Assembly (NCBI GenBank): GCA_003508835.1
Contig: PUFA01000021.1
Coordinates: 6,550,501 to 6,614,500 of the forward strand
DNA: 64,000 nucleotides
Direction: 5' to 3'
Source: Eonycteris spelaea
Lineage: Eukaryota; Chordata; Mammalia; Chiroptera; Pteropodidae
Shown: piece after piece, positions 1 to 11,095 of the stretch
How the letters are laid out: each line of letters starts with the position of its first letter
How positions within the stretch are numbered: the first letter of the stretch is position 1
The notes under the pieces: generated by a model
The model's database searches: none
What the model saw: only the letters and a program-made list of their open reading frames with translations
Told to the model about the DNA's origin: nothing
Position numbers and translations under genes: made by a program

Positions 1-654
1 TTGGATGCAAAATTAGCGCAATGATGCTATCTAATTCACAGGGTCATTGTGAGAATTAGATCCGTCAAACTAAGTAATGTGCCTTGCCTTGCGTTTGGCT
101 CGTGAATGTCCAGTAACTTATTATGATAATTAGCCTTTCCCCCCATTTGATTATTTTCCAGAAAAGGAAAGAATAAATAATATATATTTGTGAAATATGG
201 GACCTGGCAAAATAGTGAAATTTTAATAGAAACTTCTGTTAAACAAATGATAGATATTTAGGTAAAAAGTCAGTAGGGAGCCAAGTAAGTCTATATATAG
301 AATTCGACCTTCACAAAGTCTGGTTTGGAAAGCGATGCCTTAAATATTTTGATTATAAGGTGCTACTAAATCAGATTTATTTTTCTTACTAGAGGAAATA
401 TAATGCGCCTATTTTTCTATCAGAGGCAATTTTTCTACCAGATGCATTAACTTATTCACTTATTTGCAGGAATGACAAGTACCCAAATTTTCCTTTCTCC
501 CCCTCCCCCACCCATTACCCCTCTTACTGCCTCTCTTTATATATACAAAAACATTTTACAGAATATTGCACACATTTCTTTTTCTAGTAAAGAAAGGGGT
601 AAGTGAATGTCATCAGATAATGTATTCTTAAGTCAATAGCAAAGCCTTTTTTCT
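1..654. other. Unassigned AT-rich DNA
   Basis: No coding region, RNA gene or repeat family was recognised here. A short pyrimidine run with C-rich blocks lies near 490-530. The sequence has many stops in all frames. Confidence 0.5.
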
Positions 655-870
655 TCTGTTTTTAAACTTTATTTGAAGTGTAACAAACACACAAAAGAGA
701 AAAATTCTAACGGAATAGCTCACTGAATTACCACAAAGCGAACTCACAATGGAAAGCAGGTCATCACACCGAACGTTTTAGCTCCCAGAGGGGCCTCTTG
801 TATCTCCCCGAGTCACTGACCCTTCACACCTTCCAAGGGAAATAACCATCATTAATTCTTAAAATATGAG
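655..870 (-). mobile_element. LINE-1 3' UTR fragment, antisense
   Basis: The plus strand reads like the reverse complement of the 3' UTR of old mammalian LINE-1 (L1M-type). It has an opening 'ctttatttgaagtgtaac', then a line resembling 'ctcaatgaattttcacaaagtgaac', then text like 'gtcactaccccctcccaagggtaaccac'. It is highly diverged. It is probably the 3' end of the same minus-strand element that continues from about 1400, with foreign-looking GC-rich DNA between. The subfamily was not determined. Confidence 0.75.
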
Positions 871-913
871 TTTACCTGTTACAACTAGAAAGAAATCGAA
901 TTGTAAAATTGGA

Positions 914-934
914 TTTTTGTTTGTTTGTTTGTTT
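914..934. repeat. (GTTT)n microsatellite
   Basis: About four to five copies of the tetranucleotide TTTG lie in tandem. It is short and simple. Confidence 0.8.
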
Positions 935-999
935 CTGTTCAGCATCTTTCCCACATGATTTCGTGATTATTTAAATTGTTTCCTGTAGCTGCTGTTTGT

Positions 1000-1375
1000 T
1001 TTTCAAACGCTCATAGCAGGCAACCCATGGAACCCCTGATTCGCCTTTGAGTGGTCCCCAGAGTTTGGCTTCTATGGAAAATTCAGGTCTGGGCTTTCCG
1101 TTCACGTGTTTTGATGCACACACACACACGCATTTCTGTTGAAAGCATACTGAAGCGGGCCCTTGCTGAGCACACGTGCACTTCTGTTCCCCTTTAGGAT
1201 GCTCTTCCTGCTGCACGGCCGTCCCAAGCAGCCGTCCCTGGGGCCCGCTCACACCAGGGGGCGAGCGCCCGTTCTCCAGCCTTGCCTGCTCCAGGTACAG
1301 TAACGGCTCTCGCCTGTTATCGTTCCAAACGGTGTGTGATGATAACACCTGTAGGACTTACTGATGGCCTTGCGC
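1000..1375. other. GC-rich block inside the L1 interval
   Basis: This segment is much richer in GC and CpG than its flanks and does not read as LINE-1, although LINE-1 3' UTR lies to its left and LINE-1 body starts at about 1400. It contains short open frames on both strands (125 codons on minus, 62 on plus) with no recognisable domain; these are expected in GC-rich DNA. It carries a CTCF-like motif at 1251-1264. It may be an insertion into the LINE-1, or DNA that replaced part of its 3' UTR. Confidence 0.5.
1251..1264 (+). promoter_or_regulatory. CTCF-like binding motif
   Basis: The sequence ACACCAGGGGGCGA matches the vertebrate CTCF core (CCACCAGGGGGCGC) at 12 of 14 positions by hand comparison, including the whole ACCAGGGGGCG centre. 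CTCF is the zinc-finger insulator and loop-anchor protein. The motif points along the plus strand. It lies in GC-rich DNA, which fits a real site, but occupancy cannot be read from sequence. Confidence 0.6.
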
Positions 1376-1399
1376 CTCGGTCATCATAGGGTGTTGCGT

Positions 1400-4300
1400 T
1401 AATATGTTTTGGTGCCCTGCCTGTTCAGTTTCATGCTTTTATTTCCATTGGGTTGTCTGTCTTTTAAAAAATTATCTCGACAGTGTTGATAGTAGCTGTT
1501 TTTCAGTGTGTGTCCTGTAATGCCTTCTCTCACCCTGTGCTTTGCCTTTTCAATCTGTTAAAGGCGTTTTTTGGATGAAGAGAAGTTCCTGTTTGAGGTA
1601 GTCCAATTTGTCAATATATATATATTTTGTACTGTTCGTGTTCCTTCTGTCTTAAATCTTTTTCTTCACTAAGCTTATAAACTTAAAATGGTACTTAAAA
1701 GTGTACTTTTATAGTACTTGAAGTGTGTAAACACACGTAACTTTTTCCTTCTAATTTATCAGAATTTTGTATCAAGCCTAGCTAGAAAAAAGAACTGTTT
1801 GTAGAGTATTTCTATTTTTTCTTATTGAAGAGATGTCTAAGATTGACATGATTTATTTCTTAAATGTATGGTTGAATTACAGACAATCATTTGGACCTTG
1901 ATTTTGTTTGTGGGAAGGTATTTAATTATATACTCTATAAATATGAGTTTTTCAAAATTTTTTTTACTTTTGTAATATTTGATAGGTCTTTCTATAATTT
2001 GTTAATTTCATTTTAGTTTTAACATTATTGGTATACATTTGTTCATAATATAGTCTTATATTAATATCTGTAGGATCTATAGTGAAGCCCCCATTTATTC
2101 CTGATATTATTTGTTTATTTTATATTTCTCTCAGTCATGCCAAAAATTTATAAGTTTATTAGTCTTTCCAAGAACCAATATTTTTTGATCTTTTTAATGT
2201 GTTTTCTGCTATTTTTATTATTTTTTTTTTAATTCATGCTGATGTAACTTTTTATTAATTTTCTTTCACATAAAGATGTTTAGCTCATTTTTCTTAGATT
2301 TTTGCTTATTCAACATATATTTAAGACTATAAAATATTTTTTAAGTATGGCTTTACAGCATTTAACTGGTTTTTATAATCATATTTCAATTATCATTCAG
2401 TTCAAAGCATGTTTCTGTCTTATTGTGATTTCTTCTTGGAAGATTGGATTATTTTGACCTTAAATTCTTAATTTTTAACCTATGAATTTTTCCTGATATT
2501 CACTTATTATTATCTATCTCTAACTGATGATATGCACGAGAACATAGTTAATATGATTTTAATCTTTTAAAATTGTTGACATTTGGTTGAGCAGATGATC
2601 AAATTTTTAAGTATTCCACTTATCTATTTTATTTTACTGAGTATTAATTCCAGTAGATGAATTGACTTTACTCCTTTTGTAAAGATCAGTTGACTATATT
2701 CATGTGAGTCTCTTTCTGAGCACTATATTTTGTTTCATTGATCTATTTGTTCTTTTGCCATTATTTTGCTGTCTTGTTTAAAACTGTTTTATAGTAAGGC
2801 TTGAATTTGGATGGTGCGAGTCCTTTGGTTTGTTTGCTTATTATATTGGTCTGATTCGTTTGCCTTTTTATATAAAATTTAGGTTCAATTCATTGATATC
2901 TACAAAAAACATAGGGGTGTTGATTAGGGTGTATTGAATCTATAGATCGAGTTGTGTGGATCAGCATCTTAACAATATCGAGTCTTCCTGTATTCATGAA
3001 CATGGAATATCTGTTTATTTAGATCTTTGATTTCTTTTATCAGAGTTTTAGAATTTTCCTCATATATACCCTAAATTTATTTTATCACCTTTATATTTAA
3101 ATACTTTTTAATGCAAATGATACTGTTTTTGGTTTCAAATTCCAGTGTTCACTGTTGATATTTAAAATAAGCAATTGACTTTTTTATATGAACTACAATT
3201 GGTGTACTGTTACTATTGAATTAGGCTTGCCTACCAGAAATAAATTCCACTGGGCGGTGGTATATAATAATACTTTTTATACATTCTTCGATTCAGTTAA
3301 CTAATATTTTGTTACGGATTTTTGCATCTATGTTCATAAGAGATATTGAGCTGTGGTTTTTCTTCATTTTATTGTCTTTATTTGGTGTTAGGGTATTGTT
3401 GGTATCATAGAATGGAGTTGAGAAGTATTCCCTCTACTTCTGTTTTTTTTTGAATAGATGATAGATAATTGTGCCTTAAATTGTCCCATCCCAGCTGGGT
3501 GCTTTCTGTTTTGAAAAGTTATTAATTTCTTAATGATATTTTAATAGATATAACTTTATTCAGATTATCTGTTATGTTTTTTTGTGAGGTTCTGTAGCTT
3601 GAATCATTCATGAAATTAATCCCATTAATGTTATCAGACCTGTGAGTGAAAGCTTGATTATTAGTTTTAGAAAGTTCTTTTCTAAGATATACTTTCAATA
3701 CTATAAATTTTGTAAGACTACATTTGTCACTCTCACAAATATTATTTGGCTGTATTATTTTTATTTACACTTGGTTCAAAAAATTATTTAATTTATCTTG
3801 AGATTTCTTCCTTGACTCACATTTATTTAGAGATTTGTCATGCCATTTCTAAAGGTTTTGGTACTTTTAATCTCTTTTCTGTTATTGATTTCTACTTTAA
3901 TTCCATGGCAATTGAAGTACATAATTTGTATGATTAAAAAAAAATGTGTCGGTGTGGATTTTATGTTCCAGAACATGGTCTGTTTGGTGAGTGTTCCATG
4001 TGAGCTTGAGAAGAATATGTGTTTTGCTGTTGCTTGATGAAGTATTTTATAAATGACAATTATATCCAATGGATTGGTGGTGCTGCTCAGGTCAACTATA
4101 TCCTTACGATTTTTATACCTGTGGACCTGTCAATTACTGATGGAGGGGTGAGGAAGTCTCCGAGTCTAACAGCGAATTTGCCTATTTCTGTTGCAGTTCT
4201 GTCAGTTTTTGTCTAATTTATTTTGATATTCCTTTCTTAGGCACGCATATATTAAGAATAATTATGTCTTCTTGGAGAATTAACCTCTATACCGTTATCT

Positions 4301-4510
4301 ATTGCCCCTGTCATCCCTAATGATTTTCCTTATTCTGAAATCAGCTTTGTCTGTAATTAATATAGCTACTCCAGTTTTGTTGTTGTTGTTATTTAGTGTT
4401 GGCATGGTATATCCTTCTCCACTGCTTTACGTTTAATCTGTTTCTTTGTATTTAAAATGGGTTTCTTGCATACAAGATAGAGTTGTGTCATGCTTTTATA
4501 TCTGTACTTA
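1400..4510 (-). mobile_element. LINE-1 body, antisense (ORF2 relic)
   Basis: The plus strand carries, in order, many lines of the reverse complement of an old LINE-1. They include 'gggttgtctgtcttttaaa' near 1450, 'gtccaatttgtcaat' near 1600, 'cttaacaatatcgagtcttcc' near 2970-2990, a 'ttctgttattgatttctac' line near 3875-3895, and 'gttccatgtgagcttgagaa' near 3993. Further on there is 'gaagtctccgagtc' near 4153 and 'atagctactccagtttt' near 4363. Read on the minus strand this runs through the ORF2 region. Every frame is broken by stops, so it encodes no functional endonuclease or reverse transcriptase. High divergence indicates an old insertion. The element continues at 4990 after an LTR-like insert. 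Confidence 0.85.
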
Positions 4511-4521
4511 TAATCAATAAA

Positions 4522-4560
4522 TCTCTCTCTCTGTCTCTCTCTCTGTCTCTCTCCGTCTCT
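4522..4560. repeat. (CTCTCTGT)n-type microsatellite
   Basis: A pyrimidine-only tract of CT repeats carries regularly spaced GT interruptions. It seems to have grown from a CT-rich word of the LINE-1 body, just left of the LTR-like insert. Confidence 0.85.
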
Positions 4561-4561
4561 T

Positions 4562-4985
4562 TGTTAAATAACAATTCAGATTGGTAAATTCGAAGATCTA
4601 GTCGGCTTTATTAAGAGATATATGAATTGGGCAGCATCCCATCTGGCAAATAAAAGGGCTCTCTGGGAGATTTAACAGAGTGGAAGTCTTTTTAGGAAGA
4701 AGAATGGGAAAGGGAGCCATTAGAAGGGGAGGAAAAGAAATGAAAGGGTTATTTTTAGACCAGGACATCTTCTTTTTTGGGGGGGAAGGGACTGGAAGGG
4801 GTTTTATTTTGCAGATTGCCCTTTCTTCCTATGGGGAATTAAGAGGGCCGGCCCATATGACTATGACAGAATATTTCATTGGTGTTGACCATAAAATTCT
4901 AGACTAGTTGAGTACAGCTACATTTCTAGGATGATCTAAATGCAATTAGGAGGTAAGGAGCTTTAGCACAAGTGACACTATTATG
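4562..4985. mobile_element. LTR-like insert within the LINE-1
   Basis: LINE-1 text stops at the CT microsatellite and resumes near 4990 ('cttgtatatttagaccc', 'taaagtgattattgata'). The roughly 420 bp between is not LINE-1. It has a purine-rich centre (about 4690-4800) and a G7 run, and it resembles a solo LTR of an endogenous retrovirus. The lines around 'gggcagcatcccatctgg' (4628) and 'ggtgttgaccataaaattc' (4881) recall mammalian ERV LTR text, but I cannot name a family. Clean TG/CA ends and a target duplication were not found. No viral gene is present. It must be younger than the LINE-1 it interrupts. Confidence 0.5.
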
Positions 4986-5585
4986 GGTGCCTGTGGTTTT
5001 CTCTTGAACTCTTTTAACTTGTATATTTAGACCCTTCATTTAAAGTGATTATTGATAATATTGGATTTAATATCTTTATGTTTATAACTGCTTCTATTCA
5101 TCGAATTTATTCTTTTTATTTTTTAATATGCTTTTTTCCCCGCCTACCGTTTTTGGTATTCATTGAGCATTTGATGTGATTCTGTATTCTTTCCTCTTTT
5201 GGTATATTAATCTTTAAAAAGTTTTTTACTGATTAGCCTAGGGTTTGCAAAATACATGTTCAATTATCTTATGTCCACTTTTAAATAACACTATATACCT
5301 TTATGGTGGAATAGGTAACTTAGAGTATTCCCGTTTTCTCCTTCCTGTCCTTTATAATATGACTGTCATTAATTTTACTTATTTACCTATAGGTTAGTTA
5401 AGAAAAGAAATTAAAAGGTTTCATTTTACCTAATGGTTTCTTTTCTGAGGCGTTACATTATTTAGGTAGTTTTGAGTTTCTGATTATATACATTTTTATT
5501 TCTCTTGGAGAACTTTCAACTCTTGCAGAGGAGGTCTGTTGGTGACAAGTCCCCTGAGTTTTTGTTCAGTTGATGATGGCTTAGG
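4986..5585 (-). mobile_element. LINE-1 continuation, antisense (5' portion)
   Basis: This is the remainder of the minus-strand LINE-1 after the LTR-like insert. Recognisable lines are 'tttagacccttcatttaaag', 'agcctagggtttgcaaaata' near 5236, and 'gaggtctgttggtgacaagt' near 5530 followed by 'ttttgttcagttgatgatgg'. Recognisable LINE-1 text ends at about 5580. The next line expected from old L1M consensus is found about 9.9 kb away at 15500, in the same orientation. Confidence 0.75.
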
Positions 5586-6049
5586 CAGGATATGAGTAGG
5601 AAAACAGAAATTATTTTATTCACTTGAAACAAAGTGAATATAGAGAAAATCACCTGAATAGAGGTAATGGAAGATCTAGAAGCCAAATGAAGGCTTGTGC
5701 TTTCCCCAGAGCAGATAGAACAGAGAGCCAGGAGCCCTGGGCTGGAGGGGCAAAAGGGACTGATCAGTGGGGATAGAAGTTAGGATCACAGCAGCCTGTC
5801 AAGCAGGAGCAGAGGTTACCACTGACAAAGACAGGGTTTGGGGCAGAGGACAAGGGGAGGAGACATATTGGTTTCTACTTCTGCCTACTCCGTGGTCTCC
5901 CATGGGTACTACAGTGGAAGACTTGATGAAAAACCAGGAAACCTGCCTTTAGCAGTCAGGCACCTGTTTTACAGAGCAACGTAGGCAAAAAATGACTTCA
6001 TCTGAGGGTGAAAGACTCAGAAGCATTTAAATATTCTATTTGTTAATCC
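5586..6049. other. Unassigned, possibly LTR-derived
   Basis: A purine-rich stretch holds words such as 'gagcagatagaacagagagc' (5710). It gives the impression of an old LTR, but no family can be named and no termini were found. A 61-codon open frame on plus (5767-5952) shows no domain and is taken as chance. Confidence 0.35.
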
Positions 6050-6054
6050 CTCAG

Positions 6055-6700
6055 ATACACTCATTCATTCCACAAAAATTCACTGATACAATACTGTACC
6101 AAATACTACAGTGGTATGTGCTGGAGAATAAAAGGACAAGGGAAATCAAGAGTGATGGATGATTGTGAAAGGGACAGCATCGTGTGTGTCTGTGTCTGGG
6201 AACCTGAATCTAAAATCTAGGGTGTAGTTAGAACGTCTGCTCCCTTCTGGTCCCTCTGAGAGAGTGAACCTTATTCTTACATCTGTAGGTTAGGTAGGAA
6301 GTTAAAAACGGAGGAGGAAGAAGGTCATAGGCAAGGGAAACCGTGATCGAATGCAAGAGGGTAAGAGAGCACAATACACTAGGAAGTAAAAATAATACGA
6401 TTATGACTAAAATTCTTTGAGCAAGGGGGAGAGTGGCATTTTCCAGGGGCTCAGTGGTCAGGTGTACAGAAGCCAGGTTATGCAGCTCTTTGAAAACTTG
6501 GTCAGAGTTTTGGATTTATTCTCAGAATAGTAAAACATAAAAAATAATAATAATAAAGGTACAACGAGGTACAGACCTTTAGAGATTTCTTTACTGTAGG
6601 TCGTAAACCACCCACAAGTCCTCCAAGTCTAATGGAAAACCATGGAAGTGGTCCAGGAGAGAGATGGGTAACAGAGGCTTGGGCTTCAGAGACCCAAGGG
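6055..6700 (-). mobile_element. LINE-2 3' region, antisense
   Basis: The start ('tcattcattccacaaaaatt', then 'gtaccaaatactacagtggt') is a diverged copy of the LINE-2 3' end in reverse ('tcattcaacaaatatttattgagc...'). Further in, 'gagcaagggggagagtggca' (6419), 'gttatgcagctctttgaaaa' (6477), 'gttttggatttattctcag' (6508) and 'tggtccaggagagagatgg' (6647) match the antisense of the LINE-2 ORF text in the right order. It is old and non-coding. Confidence 0.7.
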
Positions 6701-6720
6701 AGAAAAGAAATCATAAATGA

Positions 6721-7840
6721 ATTCCAGAAATACTTACCCAGGAAAACAAACAACATTCGGTGATGTTTCTTTATGTAGTTCTTCATTCAGTCAATGTATT
6801 TGACAGTATTTGTTGAACAATTATTAAGAATGGGTAAACTTGAATTTATATTGGTATAGATGTTACTATATGTTATTAGAAAGTATGTATGTCGCATATA
6901 TACATATAATTCAAATTGTTAACATATATTGCTATACTTCATGTTACTATAAATCCTGAAAGTGTTTTTTTAGGAAGTGTTCTAATAGAAAACAGTAGGG
7001 AGTGGGAGAGAGAAAGGTTCCCGTGTAGTATTAATTAGAATTCAAAGCAGGTGCACAGGTTTCTGGGGGAACCGCCTTAGATCTGTCATTGAAACCACAG
7101 AAGCGATAATTGCCTCGGGAGAAGAAAGATTCCCACGTAGAGCAGAAGCACCAAAAAGACAAAAATAAGAGCCCAGAAGGTCTCCTCTCCGCCAGAGCTC
7201 CGTCATCTCACCAGCAAAGCGAGGCGGGGTTTCAGGGAACTAATTTCATTTCCCTGTCAGTGCAAGAGGCATAGACTGCATTTGCCTTCATCATTCCTCC
7301 AGTGAAAGGATACTGGAGCTACATCCCGACGGCAGAGGGACATAGCGTGATGCCAGCACAGATACCGAGGAGTGGAGCCGAAGATAGGCCCAACTCATAC
7401 GCCTCCCTCGTGTGGGTTCCAGCCAGGTCCCCCTCGGCGTGGTGACCCCTCTCCCACCCCCTCAGCGTGGCCAAACTTGCTTTCCGTGCTCTGGGTCCAA
7501 TACTCACGGAAAAAAGAACACCCGAAGAAAAATTTGTTGACGGTTAAAAATCAATATGCATATTCTCCTAGACCAGGAATCATTACACATCCTTTTTTTA
7601 CTTTGGTGACACTGAACATATTGTCTTAGCCTTACTGTATTAAAAAATAAATAAATGGTTTAAAATATTACTGCTGTTAAGTTTGCCGCATATCAGATAT
7701 CACCAGGACTAATAGTTGTAAAGGCAGAACACATTTGCGTGAAAGAATACGTTTTAGCTATCACAGAAGGGGAAGAAAGCAATATTCCGGAAAATTCCAC
7801 GTAGGCTGTTTTTGTCCGATCGAGCCAGGGCAGTGTTCGA
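6721..7840. other. Unassigned DNA with a GC-richer middle
   Basis: No repeat family or gene was recognised. 7040-7510 is GC-richer and keeps several CpGs. Overlapping open frames there (62 codons on minus, 85 on plus) show no domain. 6820-6960 and 7630-7680 are AT-rich. Confidence 0.45.
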
Positions 7841-7844
7841 AGGG

Positions 7845-7985
7845 GACGGGACCCTGACGCCACAGAGCTGGTTTGGCCCCCTGCCAGGCCGCCACTCGGA
7901 GCGTGTCCTGCGGCAAGTGGCTTCACAGCCCTGAGAGTCAGTTCCCTCGTCTCTGTCACCCAGAGTGCCGCTCTGAGTGTGAGGG
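7845..7985 (+). mobile_element. MIR SINE fragment
   Basis: The lines 'gccactcggagcgtgtcctg' (7891) and 'ggcaagtggcttcacagccc' (7912), then 'gagtcagttccctcgtctct' (7936), align with the MIR core and its 3' part ('gccacttactagctgtgtgaccttgggcaagt...cctcagtttcctcatctgt'). MIR is an ancient tRNA-derived SINE common to mammals. This copy is unusually rich in CpG. Confidence 0.65.
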
Positions 7986-8005
7986 AGAGGAGGCCTGGTT
8001 ACACA

Positions 8006-8030
8006 CGCAGCGATGCTGGTGATCGCTGCG
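8006..8030. other. Perfect 9-bp inverted repeat
   Basis: CGCAGCGAT at 8006-8014 and ATCGCTGCG at 8022-8030 are exact reverse complements around a 7-nt spacer (GCTGGTG). It lies just after the MIR fragment in a small CpG-rich patch. Whether it is a protein site, a fold-back or chance is unknown. Confidence 0.6.
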
Positions 8031-9545
8031 AAACGGCAGGGGCTGGGTTATTTTTCATCATGATTTTTTTTTTAATGTGAAATAATGTGGCAACTATAAA
8101 ACAGGGCTGACCAGTGTTTTATGATTACTTTCAACGTCATCGATAGATTTTGGTACGTCTAAATACATCTATTGAAAAAGTCACACTTTGGTTAGTGAGA
8201 TTGTTGATTGAGGATATTGCTATGGCATAGGTTTGTGGAAGGAAGGTAAAATGTATTGCTTTATAAAGAGCTGTATCTGAATATCCTGCTCTAGTCTTCA
8301 CCTAGAGAGTTTACTAGTGTAGGCGATATAAGAAAATAACCCATTCTTATGTAAGCAATTAATATTGATGCATAGCTTATATGTTAAGTATGCAACCAGT
8401 AGAGAATGCTGTAAGTAGAAACGAGAAAATCCTGTCTTTAACACCTAAAATATAAACCTTGTAAAAAGTTTCCATAATTCAAAAAATAAGTATCAGTTAA
8501 GGCTGGATTTTTTATATGTAATAGGAAAGATGAGGCTAGTGTTAGATGTATTTTCTATAAAAAATATGCTCAGTTTAACAAACTTCCAAACTTCCAACAA
8601 TATACTTAGTGATGCATCTAAATGCTGCAATAAAAAATAAATTCCATAGTTTTGAAAACCTGTCAATGGGCACATTTCATCCGTAAGTATTAAAAACAAA
8701 ACATGCATTGAAATATAAGCATTTCCTTCAATATCATAAAAAAGCACATAATACATGACTAATCTAGGATTTATCCTTCCCAGTTCTGCTAAATAAAATG
8801 TAATCTCATACCCAATATAAATTGGCTGCAGAAATAAATACCCCTTTAATAGCTTCCTGCTGGCAATTCCAAATTCGATCCCTCAATGACTATTGGAGAA
8901 ATGACACATTTGTAATGTGGTTATCTATATTATGGTAGATGAATGAAAAATTTCTCATAAATGGGAAGCATTCGGGGCTACCGACATAATTTTATGCCTT
9001 GGCTACAACTTCAATAATAAATAATTTTGTCCATGCAGATGATATTTTCCTGCTTTCTCTCCACACCAATTAGTAAATTCCTCCAGTAGTAATGGGCCAT
9101 TCAGTTTCCTGTTAGCCTCCACTGTCGTGCACAGGTTTGAACCATGCACTTTAGTTGGTTTTTTAGTCATTCTTAGTAGACTCAAAATAGTCTGGCTCTA
9201 TAGAAGAAATGCTTATTCAGCCTTCACATAGTAGATGTTTAAGGGGTTTGGAATAAAAATAACTTCTCTTCGAAATAGCCCCTCGCTTACTTAAGCTTGT
9301 GTACTTTAAGACACTGTGCTGGTTCTAAGCCTCGTGTTATGTTTATGGAAAATGATTGCTCAGCAATTATCTCTGGGAGGATTAACTAAGATAGCATTTG
9401 CGAATTGTCCTACAAAACGTAAGCTATGTTGCCTTCCTACTTCTTTGCTTAAAGTGTGCTTTAGACTCTGTTCGAGGCTCTGAGAATTTGTAGGAAACTG
9501 ATCTTCATGAAGCTCACGGGCTGTGTGCAACAGTGACAGGTAGAG
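8031..9545. other. Unassigned AT-rich DNA
   Basis: No gene or strong repeat match was seen. A weak MIR-like word, 'ggaggattaactaagatagc' (9376), is too short to call. Short minus-strand open frames (8493-8756, 9003-9185) have no domain. Confidence 0.45.
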
Positions 9546-9549
9546 TCTC

Positions 9550-10140
9550 TCGTATGATGCCTACGGCCTGGCTGGGCGATCCTCCTTTTCTCCACCCTGA
9601 GTCTGTTCCTCCAGCCCGTGCCCGCCCTGGGCTCCTCACTAACTGCACCTTCACAAGGCTCTGCATGCTTAAGACTGTCATCTGGAAATGTTAATAGACT
9701 CTAAATTTTTTCTCGTACCCCAGAATTTTCTTTCAAAGCCTCGTATTATCTATCCAGTACCCTGCTTGACATCTGAAGGTAGGTAAGTCGGAGAGAGTTA
9801 CATGTCCGGAAGCCTTGATATTTCCTCCCCAACCTGGTTTTCCCCTGCTTCCCCACTTCCCTTAACCACACTGTCATCTACCCGGTGGCTTGATGCCAAA
9901 ACTTAGCCCCTTTTTTATTTCTTCTGTTTCTGTTAGCGTGCACATCACAACCGCCTGCCAACTCAGACAACCTGCTCCCAGCGTTTTATCACTACCTTTC
10001 TGCTGTAACTTGCATGGGAACCAGTGTCATCTCTTGCGGTTAGTATCCGGAGAGCTTCCTGTTTTCATTCTTCTTCCATTGCTCCTAAATCCTCAAAATA
10101 GCAAGAGTGGTCTTTTGAAAACCTAAGTTAGACCTGCCCC
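9550..10140 (+). mobile_element. LINE-2 ORF-derived fragment
   Basis: Pyrimidine-rich text in LINE-2 sense order includes 'ccaacctggttttcccctgc' (9830) and, near the end, 'gcaagagtggtcttttgaaaacctaagttag' (cf. 'agagtgatcctgttaaaacataagtcag'). Frames are broken. A further LINE-2 3' terminus in the same orientation at 10870 suggests one element interrupted by about 730 bp. Confidence 0.6.
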
Positions 10141-10869
10141 TGTTTTTATTTAACTTTCCTGAATTTAAATAAAATTCAGGAGGTATGACATGAAGTAAAT
10201 ATATATAACTCGGTTCCTGTTTTTCTCCGCCGGTCCTTCTGCACCTACTATGTGTATGATCAGTGTTCTTCAGTTACTTGGGTCTTAACCGAACAAGCTT
10301 TAGGATATTTTCCAACAAGCTAACTTTAGGACATTGGTCCTCTGTCCTTTACTTCTTTAGATTCAGGAGTTTTTCTTTTTCTTTTAGTTTTATTGTAAAC
10401 ATTTCCTTAGGAAGATCGACAAACCAGTGGAGTAGCCTTCAGTGAGTACGTGGCAAGCTGATATTCAGCCTCCTTTTCAATCTTCCAGTGTCCTTTGCCA
10501 TAAGGCAGAGAAAGGAAAGCCAAAAATAATATTTTCGAAACTCCGTGTATCTAGGCGTGGCCATGCGAGAAGTCCTAGCTAATGGGGTGACGGAGTGTTA
10601 GCGGAAGGGCCCTTTGAGTCTTCTGGGTGGTGTCTGCAGCACCTTTCTGGAGTTAGAATGTGGTAAGGGGTCATTATGGAAAATACAAATGAATTACATC
10701 CTGTAGAGATGGCGTGGGATAACATGATGAAGGGTTCTCGTCTGAGAAAATGTGTGGCGCATGCCTGCCTTCTCGAAGAACGTTATGTGAGAAATAAATA
10801 GTTATTTTTTTTTCCTTGATAAAACCACTGTTACCTTGGGGTCTCTGGTATAGCATTTGATCCTAAACC
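10141..10869. other. Unassigned DNA between two LINE-2 pieces
   Basis: Nothing was recognised. It contains an octamer-like repeat of 'ttaggacatt'/'ttaggatatt' near 10300 and a short AT-rich part near 10200. It may be an insertion within a LINE-2 or a diverged part of it. Confidence 0.4.
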
Positions 10870-11095
10870 TTGCTAATACAGCCCTACCATTCTTTATCTC
10901 TGAGCTCTGTTTACTTCCATCGCCTTTCATAATTGTTTGCATATTTGCTTGTCAAGTATGTCTCATCCCTACTAGACTGTCTACAAGAGGGAGGGGGCGG
11001 GAGCTTTGCTTGCTTTGCTGACTGTTGAATATCCAGTGTCTCGTTCACTCCGTAGTTCATAGTAGGCTTGCAGTACACATCGTGAATGTATATAG
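10870..11095 (+). mobile_element. LINE-2 3' terminus
   Basis: 'ttgcttgtcaagtatgtctc', then 'ctagactgtctacaagaggg' and 'atatccagtgtctcgttcac', follow the LINE-2 3' end ('tgtctgtctcccccactagaatgtaagctccacgagggcaggg...tatccccagcgcc'), closing with a diverged 'catagtaggcttgcag'. Sense orientation. Confidence 0.7.

Noticed and set aside
5880..5910. Second 5S-like piece on the minus strand ('ggtctcccatgggtacta')
   Set aside because: Only about 15 bases resemble reversed 5S and the flanks do not align; chance.
7860..7875. Reverse CTCF-like word in 'ggccccctgccagg'
   Set aside because: Only about 10 of 12 core positions match, with mismatches at important bases.
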